From contig JAUVLX010000111.1 in NCBI GenBank assembly GCA_030600525.1, positions 1 through 9,995 on the forward strand: a stretch of DNA of 9,995 nt, given 5' to 3'. The position numbers and the translations under genes were made by a program. Under the pieces are notes generated by a model. The model saw nothing but the letters and a program-made list of their open reading frames with translations. It was not told the origin of the DNA and did not search any database. Every line of letters starts with the position of its first letter. The first letter of the stretch is position 1. Origin of the DNA: Desulfobulbus sp. (GTDB lineage: Bacteria > Desulfobacterota > Desulfobulbia > Desulfobulbales > Desulfobulbaceae). Below are positions 1 to 6,481 of this stretch, in pieces.

Positions 1-363
1 CCGCAGCCACTCAGCAGGAAAGAGGCTCTAAAATGTATTCCATTGCAAAATCCAGGCGCTAAAGCAGAGAAGAAACAGGAGGGATTACTCCTTACCTACC
101 CCGTGGAGATAAAACCCTTTTTCCATACATTGATCAAGCGGGTTACAGGAAAGGACACTAGCAAGATACGCAGAAAGCTCCAGCTTGACCAAATGGGAAG
201 TTCTGTATGGCAATTAATTGACGGCCAACGGAGTGTCCGTGACATAGCAACAAATTTCCAAAGCCAGCATCAACTCGACAATCGCGAATCGGAAATTTCA
301 GTAACCAGCTTTCTCAAAGAACTTGGAAAGCGTGGTCTCGTGGCCATGAAGCAAGAAGGCTAA
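1..363 (+). CDS. PqqD family protein, 5' end outside the window
   Basis: The frame is open from the first base, and 120 residues are visible before the TAA. The PqqD-type core LDQMGSSVWQLIDG lies at visible residues 62-75, followed by a helical stretch and the ending LGKRGLV near residues 110-115. PqqD domains are small winged-helix-like chaperones that present a peptide substrate to a radical SAM enzyme. Many members, probably this one, occur without any PQQ operon. An in-frame TTG at 43 could serve as a start. However, the codons before it read RKEALKCIPLQNPGA, which resembles the N-terminal lead-in of related proteins, and TTG has no good ribosome binding site, so I place the true start upstream of the window. 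The gene ends 2 nt before the convergent glycosylase gene. No peptide or radical SAM partner is visible, so its substrate is unknown. Confidence 0.82.
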   Translation, partial: PQPLSRKEALKCIPLQNPGAKAEKKQEGLLLTYPVEIKPFFHTLIKRVTGKDTSKIRRKLQLDQMGSSVWQLIDGQRSVRDIATNFQSQHQLDNRESEISVTSFLKELGKRGLVAMKQEG

Positions 364-365
364 CC

Positions 366-1229
366 CTAATTTTTCACATTCCCCATCAAAAAACGTTTTT
401 GAATCAACTGAAGATCATTCCAGGTTGCGCGTTTCATCTCTTCATGGGCAAGAAGAAAACGGGGATGGAAGGTGACCATTACTTCCGCTGGATGTTCTTC
501 GTAGTAGCGATATCGACGAAATTTTCCGCGCAAGCGGACAACTGGTTCGTTTTTGCCAAGAACGGCTTTAGCACTTAAGTCCCCCATAGCACAGATAACA
601 GAAGGTTTTATAGCCGCAATCTCACGTGCAAGATACGACTGGCACTGTTGCAGTTGCTCCTCGCCAGGAATATTACCATCGCTGCAGCAGCATTTAATGC
701 AATTTGTAATATAAACCTCTTCCTGTTTCAGCCCCAGAGCACCTATCATTTTTGCAAGCATCTCATCTTCTGCCCTGCCAAAGAAGACAACGGATTTTTC
801 CTTGCTCGTATCCAGGCAGTAGTCACCGATAATCATGAGCCGCACCTTCTCAGGAAGCCTCGCTGGCAGACTCAATGCCGCACCTTCGCTCAAGGAGCAT
901 TGAGCGCAGTCAGCAATGCGCTGAAAAATCTCTTTTACAGCTTTCACATCCATGCCTTTTTGTGCCGACAAAGACACCTTGCCAGCAGCAGCAGTCGGCT
1001 TCTTCACTTTCTTACGTCCCGGTAAAGCAGGCATAGAAGGAGAAGAACGATGACATCGCAACCTGGAGTTTTTAAGCCCTTCTAACATGGGATAGGCCCC
1101 AATCCCTATCTGCTGGTGAAACAGAAGTAGTCGACGCAGTTCATTGCCCATCCTGACAATACTGCGAGCATCTGGATGCTGTCCTGGCGAATGAAACGCC
1201 TCTCCTGATTCTTTATTTTTGGCTGACAA
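366..1229 (-). CDS. Uracil-DNA glycosylase superfamily protein, [4Fe-4S] family 4/5 type, divergent
   Basis: This 287-residue protein has the fold signature of iron-sulphur uracil-DNA glycosylases, which remove uracil from DNA for base-excision repair. Four cysteines sit where the cluster ligands belong: C108 and C111 (CAQC), C180 (in VYITNCIKC) and C196 (QQC). Other family elements are FFGRAEDEML at 149-158, GNIPGEEQL at 185-193, IKPSVICAMG at 207-216 and the second catalytic motif TFHP at 253-256, with a final WNDLQ. The first motif, normally GEAPG-like, is replaced by GDYCLD at 135-140, so activity or substrate may be altered. About 100 N-terminal residues precede the domain and are basic, low in complexity and unrecognised; family-4 enzymes are usually near 200 residues. 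The start is TTG, supported by AGGAG six bases upstream (1236-1240). The gene converges on the PqqD gene with a 2-nt gap. Confidence 0.8.
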   Translation of the reverse strand: MSAKNKESGEAFHSPGQHPDARSIVRMGNELRRLLLFHQQIGIGAYPMLEGLKNSRLRCHRSSPSMPALPGRKKVKKPTAAAGKVSLSAQKGMDVKAVKEIFQRIADCAQCSLSEGAALSLPARLPEKVRLMIIGDYCLDTSKEKSVVFFGRAEDEMLAKMIGALGLKQEEVYITNCIKCCCSDGNIPGEEQLQQCQSYLAREIAAIKPSVICAMGDLSAKAVLGKNEPVVRLRGKFRRYRYYEEHPAEVMVTFHPRFLLAHEEMKRATWNDLQLIQKRFLMGNVKN

Positions 1230-1573
1230 AATTCACTCCTGTGTTTACTGTTCCTCTTGAACCGTATATCTCTGAACGCTAGTTTGTCATGTTGACACAG
1301 TCACCACGGGTTGCAGTTGCTACGCACTGACTACGTAAACGGATCTCATCAATGCAAGCTAAGGAGCTGTCCGCAAATAAGCTGGACAATATCGCGCTCA
1401 TATTTAGGTTAGATTTGGGGTGATCTAATTGAACAAAGCAGCAGGCGTAGTTGTGCTACGTTGAGGACTTTGTGATTGAAGATCAGCCAAATATGACCTG
1501 AAGATGCGATGCGAGATGTTCAAGTTATTTTCGGACAACTCCTAACCCCATACATCTCTACCAAAGGTAAAAA
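1230..1573. other. Intergenic region between the UDG-like gene and fmdB
   Basis: This gap contains the fold-back element at 1363-1542. Before it, TGTCA-TGT-TGACA (1285-1297) is a perfect 13-bp inverted repeat that overlaps a TTGACA hexamer at 1292-1297, but I see no convincing -10 box at proper spacing. I see no credible gene or RNA in 1241-1362. Confidence 0.5.
1363..1542. mobile_element. MITE-like non-coding fold-back element
   Basis: This ~180-bp stretch is one long imperfect palindrome centred near base 1453. The left end GGAGCTGTCCGCAAATAA and the inverted right end GGAGTTGTCCGAAAATAA differ at 2 of 18 bases. Nested arms share the same centre: GATC at 1422-1425 and 1481-1484, CAAAG at 1434-1438 with CTTTG at 1468-1472, and CGTAG at 1446-1450 with CTACG at 1456-1460 around a TTGTG loop. 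TAA flanks both ends (1360-1362 and 1543-1545) and could be a target-site duplication, as used by some IS5-family elements; that family link is inference. No coding frame is present. It lies 30 bp before fmdB and may affect its transcription. A structured RNA or a remnant of a longer IS are alternatives. Confidence 0.68.
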
Positions 1574-1789
1574 ATGCCTATTTATGAATATGAATGCAAG
1601 GACTGTAAGCACCAGTTTGAAGTATTAACGACCCAGTCGCAACAGACAGAAAGTGTCAAATGCCCAAAATGCCAAAGTACGGATGTCGTAAAAAACATGT
1701 CTGCTTCCAGCGTTCGCATAGGCTCTTCTGCACCAGCCTCTCTTGGTTCCGCGTCACCAGGATGCTCGTCAACATCCGGTTTTTCCTGA
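1574..1789 (+). CDS. FmdB family zinc ribbon protein
   Basis: This 71-residue protein begins with the family signature MPIYEYEC and carries two CxxC pairs (C8/C11 and C30/C33) that should bind one zinc ion. The C-terminal half is rich in serine, alanine and glycine and ends GCSSTSGFS, as is usual for the FmdB/regulatory-protein group, so the gene looks complete. The name comes from a gene beside formamidase and amidase operons; no such enzyme is present here and the molecular role is unknown. The ATG is preceded by AAAGG with a 5-nt spacer. A fold-back element lies just upstream. The gene converges on ftsB with 109 bp between them. Confidence 0.85.
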   Translation: MPIYEYECKDCKHQFEVLTTQSQQTESVKCPKCQSTDVVKNMSASSVRIGSSAPASLGSASPGCSSTSGFS

Positions 1790-1803
1790 GCGTAAAAGGT
1801 ATG

Positions 1804-1838
1804 GGCCCGTGTGGTCCATAAAATTAAAAAGACGGGCC
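1804..1838. other. Stem-loop between convergent fmdB and ftsB
   Basis: GGCCCGT (1804-1810) and ACGGGCC (1832-1838) form a perfect 7-bp GC-rich stem with a 21-nt AT-rich loop. It lies 15 bp after the fmdB stop codon. There is no T-run on either side in the right place, so it is not a typical intrinsic terminator, but it may stabilise or end the fmdB transcript. Confidence 0.35.
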
Positions 1839-1898
1839 AGTGAAGGCTGCACCGATTACCTGCAGCTGTCGAGCTCAACAGAAATGGGGAAGAAACAT

Positions 1899-2225
1899 TT
1901 ATTCCTTTTTTTTATATCGATGAAAATCGTATACTTCCTCATTTCTTTTCAACATTCCATGTTTTTTTCTGGCCAAATTTTCAATACTAGCATCATCGGT
2001 TTTCAACCGATGTATTTCTCCAGTAAGGGTGGCATTGGCCTCTTGTAAGCGAACATTGTCTTGGGTTATAGTTTGTACATTCCGCTGCAGCTTATAGTAG
2101 TGCAGGAACCCTCTTCCCGGCATGAAAAGGAGCAGGAGCAGGCCAAACGTGACAACAAGCAAACAGATGCGCCACAGCATCTTCTTGTTACGCTGTACCT
2201 GCTGAAAATCTTTTCGCTCTGCCAT
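1899..2225 (-). CDS. ftsB: FtsB/DivIC-type septum formation initiator
   Basis: This 108-residue bitopic membrane protein has a basic cytoplasmic start, one membrane helix at about 17-35, and a coiled coil at about 43-76 (KLQRNVQTITQDNVRLQEAN followed by LTGEIHRL). The closing IENLARKKHGMLKRNEEVYDF matches the end of FtsB/DivIC proteins. FtsB joins FtsL and FtsQ in the divisome and helps switch on septal wall synthesis; the coiled coil pairs with FtsL. In many proteobacteria ftsB sits behind eno, but here it stands alone. The start is ATG with an AGGAA about 9 bases upstream. It is divergent from the DUF523 gene across a 38-bp gap, so the two promoters must overlap or lie close together. DivIC naming would fit the sequence equally well. 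Confidence 0.85.
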   Translation of the reverse strand: MAERKDFQQVQRNKKMLWRICLLVVTFGLLLLLFMPGRGFLHYYKLQRNVQTITQDNVRLQEANATLTGEIHRLKTDDASIENLARKKHGMLKRNEEVYDFHRYKKKE

Positions 2226-2263
2226 ACTTAAACATTCCTACCAGTAACCCTGAAAAAGGTACC

Positions 2264-2683
2264 ATGATTAATTACGTTGAAAAATGCCTTGTCAGCGCCT
2301 GCCTTACAGGGCTCACGACACGATACGACGGGAAAAGTAAAAAAAGCCAGTCCTGCATGCATTGCCTGAAAAAGACTCTCTGGATACCGGTATGCCCAGA
2401 GCAATTGGGAGGATTACCAACACCTAGAGCTGCCGCTTCAATTATTGGCGGCAATGGATTTGATGTCCTTAAGGGTACGGCAACAGTTCAGGATTGTAAC
2501 AATAATGATGTTACCTCGAATTTTATCCACGGGGCAGAGCTGGTTCTCTCCATTGCCCAGTCCCAGGATATTACGACCTGTTACCTCAAAGCTCGCAGTC
2601 CATCCTGTGCCATCCATGACAATGCCGGAGTGACGGCAGCCTTGCTCATGCAGCACGGGATAAAAGTTCTCGAATTCGCTTAA
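2264..2683 (+). CDS. DUF523 family protein
   Basis: This 139-residue protein shows the DUF523 pattern: LVSACLTGLTTRYDG at 9-23, PVCPEQLGGLPTPR at 42-55, NDVTSNFIHGAE at 81-92 and LKARSPSC at 108-115. The conserved cysteines C13, C44 and C115 suggest a metal or thiol role, but the family's function is not established. Members commonly read SPSCG; here the glycine is alanine. The protein is close to the short end of the family. The ATG has AAAGG four bases upstream. It is divergent from ftsB and converges on the tatC homologue with a 17-bp gap. Confidence 0.88.
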   Translation: MINYVEKCLVSACLTGLTTRYDGKSKKSQSCMHCLKKTLWIPVCPEQLGGLPTPRAAASIIGGNGFDVLKGTATVQDCNNNDVTSNFIHGAELVLSIAQSQDITTCYLKARSPSCAIHDNAGVTAALLMQHGIKVLEFA

Positions 2684-2700
2684 ATCCGTCAGCCCCAGTA

Positions 2701-3459
2701 TTATTTCTGGTTTCCCTCTGTTATCTTTGCTTCCCCAGCTACCAAAGCTGCACTGTCTTGTGCTTTCTCCAGCCTGAAAATCCTTATCAACAGAATTCCA
2801 GCTTCATAGAGCAAGTACAACGGCCCGCCCATCAAAGCCATATTCACTATATCAGGCGTAGGGGTAAGCAGTGCTGAAAGAATGGCAATACCAAGCACTG
2901 CAAATCGCCTGTTTTTTTCGAATGTCCGACGGGTAAAGATACCAACCTGGGCACTAAAAATCATAAATACCGGCAATTCAAAAATAACCCCAAATGCCAG
3001 AATAAACAATGTGATAAAACTGACAAAACGACCGATGGAGATGACTGCCCGCATATCCTCAGACTGAAAACTCAACAAAAATTGGACCCCAAACGGCAAA
3101 GTGACCAGAAAACAAAAAATGGTTCCAGCGTAAAAGAGAAGGCAGGTTGTTGCCACAAACCAGAAAAGACGCTTGCCAGTAACCTTGAAAGGCTTGCCCA
3201 TGGCTTTCCAAAAAACATAGGTCAACAAAGGCATCAATACATAGAGTGCCCCAAAAAAAGAGACCTTAACATGCGCAAGAAAGGGTCCGGCCACTGAAAA
3301 AAAATAAAGTTGTTCATCCAGGTGTTGTTGAAACAGGGAAATCAACCCACTGGAAAGTGCAAAAATGCAGCCAGTCATGACCAGCAGACTTATGCCCAAC
3401 AATTTGATCGACTTTCTTAATTCCGAGAGAAAAACTATGAGGTTCTTGCTAACTTTCAC
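2701..3459 (-). CDS. tatC: TatC-like twin-arginine translocase subunit, divergent
   Basis: The protein has 252 residues if started at GTG 3459. TatC is the six-helix inner-membrane receptor for folded proteins carrying twin-arginine signals. Predicted helices lie near 18-38, 66-84, 100-121, 145-171, 185-199 and 201-225. Family marks are LSELR at 11-15, FGVIFELPVF at 156-165 and TPTPD at 199-203 with a following LLYEAG. Two features are unusual: the conserved glutamate of the first cytoplasmic loop (E. coli E103 in HERR) falls on glycine 95 in TGKR, and the first periplasmic loop is short and lacks the usual proline. A TTG at 3504 would add 15 residues, but it lies inside the T-run of a terminator and has no ribosome binding site; GTG 3459 has GGGA about 10 bases upstream. 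No tatA or tatB is adjacent. Confidence 0.85.
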   Translation of the reverse strand: MKVSKNLIVFLSELRKSIKLLGISLLVMTGCIFALSSGLISLFQQHLDEQLYFFSVAGPFLAHVKVSFFGALYVLMPLLTYVFWKAMGKPFKVTGKRLFWFVATTCLLFYAGTIFCFLVTLPFGVQFLLSFQSEDMRAVISIGRFVSFITLFILAFGVIFELPVFMIFSAQVGIFTRRTFEKNRRFAVLGIAILSALLTPTPDIVNMALMGGPLYLLYEAGILLIRIFRLEKAQDSAALVAGEAKITEGNQK

Positions 3460-3502
3460 AATATGAAATTCCCGATATAGGATCGTAGTAAAAGTGGCTT
3501 TC

Positions 3503-3533
3503 AAAAAATGATGGACTCATAAAGAGCCCATCA
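3503..3533 (-). terminator. Intrinsic terminator at the 5' edge of tatC
   Basis: On the minus strand TGATGGGCTC-TTTAT-GAGTCCATCA forms a 10-bp stem with one mismatch, followed directly by six T (complement of 3503-3508). It lies upstream of, and in the same direction as, tatC, 44 bp before the preferred GTG start. No minus-strand gene lies upstream of it before serS, so it could be a leader attenuator of tatC or a block to antisense transcription from the serS region. Confidence 0.7.
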
Positions 3534-3569
3534 CACTCTAAAAGATGGCTAAGTAAAATACAGGTATAC

Positions 3570-3586
3570 AGGTAAGCGCAGACTCC
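3570..3586 (+). repeat. 17-nt intergenic repeat, copy 1
   Basis: AGGTAAGCGCAGACTCC here matches AGGTTAGCGCAGACTCC at 6482-6498 in 16 of 17 bases. Both copies are followed by CAGCGGA, 28 nt later here (3615-3621) and 23 nt later in the other copy. Both lie in large gene-free gaps, which suggests a dispersed repeat family. Confidence 0.5.
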
Positions 3587-3627
3587 AGGTAGCGTAGACG
3601 CGGGAAGCGCAACTCAGCGGAGAGGTG

Positions 3628-3675
3628 TTTTCATGGTACGAAGGCATATATATGTTACATCGTATGCCATGAAAA
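3628..3675. other. Imperfect hairpin with palindromic loop
   Basis: TTTTCATGG (3628-3636) pairs with CCATGAAAA (3667-3675), and TACGA (3637-3641) pairs with TCGTA (3660-3664), leaving a 2-nt bulge. The loop holds the perfect palindrome CATATATATG (3644-3653). It could be an operator, an RNA hairpin or a degraded fold-back element. Confidence 0.45.
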
Positions 3676-3829
3676 ATGCCACAACGCCATCAAACAATTA
3701 CCTGCAGAAAATAGCAGACCAAAACCATTATGGCAATCTAATGTAACGCTGCAAAAGGTTTTGCCGGTGTCAGCCCAGCCCATGCCTCTCTTTTAAAAAA
3801 GATGCTCAACAGTGCGTCCCGGTCTGAAC

Positions 3830-3930
3830 AAAAACAACCTCAAAAAAACAAGTAATCTGTCTTTGCCTGTATCCGGCCTCATTGCCGTTGCGTTTCCAGA
3901 AAAGCCATGATAAGAAAAGAGGTTGTTTTT
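3830..3930 (+). promoter_or_regulatory. Long-range inverted repeat in the serS leader region
   Basis: AAAAACAACCTC (3830-3841) and GAGGTTGTTTTT (3919-3930) are perfect 12-bp complements 77 nt apart, ending 43 nt before the serS start. The right arm ends in five T, so in RNA it would resemble the closing stem of a terminator-like structure. The loop contains a smaller GGC/GCC hairpin near 3874-3886. I see no T-box sequence. Confidence 0.4.
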
Positions 3931-3973
3931 CAACATACGTATTCATTCATTAACTCCTGCACAGTGTATTCCC

Positions 3974-5251
3974 ATGCTAGAATTACGGTTTATCAGAGAG
4001 AACCTGCAACTTGTCCGCGAAAAAAGTATCCTCCGAGGGGTAGCGCCATCTCTCTTCGAACATTTTTCGGAGCTAGACAATCAACGACTTTCGCTCCTCG
4101 GTCAAGTGGAAACCTTGAAAAATAGACGCAACACTGTCTCCAAAGAAATCGCACCGCTGAAACAGGCAGGAGAACATGATAAAGCAGAACCACTTATCCT
4201 GGAAATGCGAGAAGTCGGTGACCAAATCAAATCATTTGACAGCGATCTTGCTGAGATTGAAGCTCAATTAAATGATATCGTTCTCTCCATTCCCAACCTG
4301 TGTGACGATAATGTCCCCCAGGGACACGATGACAGCGACAATGTGGAAATAAAAAAATGGGGAGAGATTCCTTCTTTTTCCTTTACCCCTAAACCACATT
4401 GGGAGATTGGTGAGAATCTCGACATCCTTGACTTTGAGACCTCAGCGAAACTAGCCGGAGCACGCTTCTCGCTGCTCAAAGGTTTCGGCTCCCGTCTTTC
4501 CCGTGTTCTGGTGAATTTTTTCCTTGATCTGCATACCCAAAAACATGGTTATACCGAAGTGCTACCTCCCTTTATGGTGAATTCAGCCACCATGACAGGT
4601 ACCGGTCAGCTGCCTAAATTCAAAGAAGATCTGTTTAAGATTGAAGACTGGGATCTGTGGCTTATTCCCACAGCCGAGGTGCCTGTTACCAATATCCACG
4701 CTGGCGAGACCCTGCGTGAAGACCAACTCCCCATTTACTATACAGCCTATACCCCTTGTTTCCGCTCAGAAGCAGGTTCATACGGCAAGGATACCCGGGG
4801 ACTTATCCGCCAACACCAGTTTGAAAAAGTGGAACTTGTTAAATTTACAACTCCGGAACAATCGAAGCAGGAGCATGAACGTCTCCTTGAAGAAGCAGAA
4901 ACAGTACTCCAACTATTACAGTTACCATATAGAGTAGTCAATCTCTGTACTGGTGACCTTGGCTTCTCTGCCACCAAGACTTATGATATCGAGGTGTGGC
5001 TGCCAGGACAGAATACGTATCGAGAAATCTCGTCCTGCTCTAATTTCCTTGATTTCCAAGCCAGAAGAGCCGGGATTCGGTATCGTCCTGAAGGGAAGAA
5101 TAAAAGCCGCCTGGTCCACACCTTGAATGGATCCGGCCTGGCAGTTGGACGAACACTGCTGGCAATCCTAGAAATCTACCAGCAGGAGGATGGCTCTGTA
5201 GCCATCCCCGAAGTGCTCACACCTTATTTTGAGAACCGTTTTCTCTCATAA
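3974..5251 (+). CDS. serS: Seryl-tRNA synthetase
   Basis: This class II synthetase charges tRNA-Ser (and tRNA-Sec) with serine. From ATG 3974 it has 425 residues, the normal length. The start MLELRFIRENLQLVREK is typical. A long helical coiled arm for tRNA binding covers about 30-105. The catalytic part has TGTGQLPKF at 208-216, TAEVPVTN at 233-240, motif 2 (CFRSEAGSYGKDTRG, from 262), ISSCSNFLDFQARR at 352-365 and motif 3 NGSGLAVGRTLLAILE at 385-400. A TTG at 3923 would add 17 residues that do not resemble the family, so I reject it. No clear ribosome binding site precedes ATG 3974. The gene stands alone behind a long leader and converges on ddl. Confidence 0.97.
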   Translation: MLELRFIRENLQLVREKSILRGVAPSLFEHFSELDNQRLSLLGQVETLKNRRNTVSKEIAPLKQAGEHDKAEPLILEMREVGDQIKSFDSDLAEIEAQLNDIVLSIPNLCDDNVPQGHDDSDNVEIKKWGEIPSFSFTPKPHWEIGENLDILDFETSAKLAGARFSLLKGFGSRLSRVLVNFFLDLHTQKHGYTEVLPPFMVNSATMTGTGQLPKFKEDLFKIEDWDLWLIPTAEVPVTNIHAGETLREDQLPIYYTAYTPCFRSEAGSYGKDTRGLIRQHQFEKVELVKFTTPEQSKQEHERLLEEAETVLQLLQLPYRVVNLCTGDLGFSATKTYDIEVWLPGQNTYREISSCSNFLDFQARRAGIRYRPEGKNKSRLVHTLNGSGLAVGRTLLAILEIYQQEDGSVAIPEVLTPYFENRFLS

Positions 5252-5285
5252 AGTATAACAGTTCATCCAACTTTAGGGTTTCTTG

Positions 5286-5320
5286 AATAAAAGGCCGGCG
5301 CTCCTTTTACCGCCGGCCTT
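5286..5320 (-). terminator. Intrinsic terminator between convergent serS and ddl
   Basis: AAGGCCGGCG (5291-5300) and CGCCGGCCTT (5311-5320) form a perfect 10-bp GC-rich stem with a 10-nt loop. On the minus strand it is followed by TTTTATT. The ddl stop codon (5307-5309) lies within the loop. On the plus strand the hairpin has only a short T-run, so it serves ddl best but may also stop serS transcripts. Confidence 0.85.
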
Positions 5321-6242
5321 CCATAGCAAGCTCGATCAATTTGTCTAAAAGTAAAGGGAACGGCAACCCACCCTTGGCAGCAGCCTGCGGCAAGAGACTT
5401 GTCGGGGTCATCCCTGGGATAGTATTGGTTTCGAGCACGAAAATTCCGCTTTCGTTGACAATCATATCTGTACGACTGTAGCCACGAAGCTGCAAGGTAC
5501 GGTGGGCTGCAATGGCATATGCCTGTGCTTTATCGCGTATTTCCTCACTCACCTCTGCCGGACATATTTCTTCACTTGCTCCGGCCATATACTTGGCCTC
5601 ATAGTCAAAAAAATCAAACCGGCTATCCGGGATAATTTCCACAAGGGGCAGTGCTGAGAGTTCCTCGTTACCAATCACACCAACAGTAATTTCCCTGCCT
5701 TTAATATACTCCTCAACCATAACCTCATCATCGTGCTTGAAGGCCAGGACCAAGGCTTCTGGAAGGGCTTCTTTTTCTCTCACTATGGTCATACCGATAG
5801 AGGACCCCTGCTTTACCGGTTTTACAACATACGGCAAATTCAGTTGCTCGAAAATTCGTTGCGGGGCTTCAATGTCCTCCCTTTCGGCCATTACCCAGTC
5901 AGCAACAAGCAAACCATTGAGCCGATATAATATTTTAGCCAGGTTTTTGTTCATGGCCAAAGCGCTACCGAGGACACCTGCGCCCTGATAAGGTATGTCT
6001 AGTAAGTCCAAAAAACCCTGTATGGTACCATCCTCACCAAAGAGGCCATGAAGCAGTACAAATGCAACATCAATATTTTCAGCATCACGAGCGATAGCTT
6101 CAAGGTCAGTTGCGGGGTCATAGCGAACCACATCATACTTGTTAACATCCAACTCTTTTTCAACTCCTGCAGCACCGTTTAATGAGACTTCACGCTCATC
6201 TGACTTACCACCGGCAATAAGCGCCAATCGAATCTTTGCCAT
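5307..6242 (-). CDS. ddl: D-alanine--D-alanine ligase
   Basis: This ATP-grasp enzyme joins two D-alanines in the cytoplasm to make the dipeptide for peptidoglycan precursors. It has 311 residues from ATG 6242. Motifs in order: IAGGKSDEREVSL at 9-21, HGLFGEDGTIQG at 65-76, the ATP-binding KPVKQGSSIGM at 141-151, FDYEAKY at 212-218, RTDM at 257-260 and LETNTIPGMTPTSLLPQ at 270-286, which bears the Mg and substrate residues. The start is fixed by a strong AAGGAGG (6248-6254) five bases before ATG; a longer frame with an upstream start at 6275 has no such support. The gene lies alone rather than in a mur/ddl/fts cluster. Confidence 0.96.
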   Translation of the reverse strand: MAKIRLALIAGGKSDEREVSLNGAAGVEKELDVNKYDVVRYDPATDLEAIARDAENIDVAFVLLHGLFGEDGTIQGFLDLLDIPYQGAGVLGSALAMNKNLAKILYRLNGLLVADWVMAEREDIEAPQRIFEQLNLPYVVKPVKQGSSIGMTIVREKEALPEALVLAFKHDDEVMVEEYIKGREITVGVIGNEELSALPLVEIIPDSRFDFFDYEAKYMAGASEEICPAEVSEEIRDKAQAYAIAAHRTLQLRGYSRTDMIVNESGIFVLETNTIPGMTPTSLLPQAAAKGGLPFPLLLDKLIELAMEGRR

Positions 6243-6481
6243 AATCACCTCCTTGCTGTTAGATAATTTCCACACTCTACCATGTTGGATAAAAAATGCA
6301 TTATCCCTCAGTTATCTTTACAGTTCTGCTTTTCAGCAGCACAGTGGACGTAACTTGTTCAGCGAACAACACATAACCTTGCCTCACCCACGACCTGTAC
6401 CTGTTCAGCAGTGCTCCAGATGCGTACAAGCAGGCTGGATAACTATAGTAATGCTCTATTTTCTTGCCAGATCGTGCGCAG

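Larger units (their letters stand above)
3534..3973. other. Intergenic region between tatC and serS
   Basis: This 440-bp gap has no credible gene. It holds a 17-nt repeat copy (3570-3586), a hairpin (3628-3675), a short palindrome GCAAAA-GG-TTTTGC (3751-3764) and a 12-bp inverted repeat flanking the region just before serS (3830-3930). I cannot fix the promoters for tatC or serS with confidence. Confidence 0.5.

Noticed and set aside
648..1025. 125-codon open frame on the plus strand
   Set aside because: It is antisense to the glycosylase gene, which has family motifs throughout; the translation resembles no family.
1866..1881. Near-palindrome CTGTCGAGCTCAACAG between fmdB and ftsB
   Set aside because: Only 14 of 16 bases are symmetrical and it lies after both genes, so I see no regulatory role for it.
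3460..3504. TTG start at 3504 for tatC
   Set aside because: The TTG sits within the T-run of an intrinsic terminator and lacks a ribosome binding site; the GTG at 3459 keeps all conserved parts.
3923..3973. TTG start at 3923 for serS
   Set aside because: The extra 17 residues do not look like SerRS, and MLELRFIREN from ATG 3974 is the standard beginning of the family.
3534..3973. T-box riboswitch before serS
   Set aside because: I looked for the conserved T-box sequence (AGGGTGGNACCGCG-like) and found none; only unrelated inverted repeats are present.
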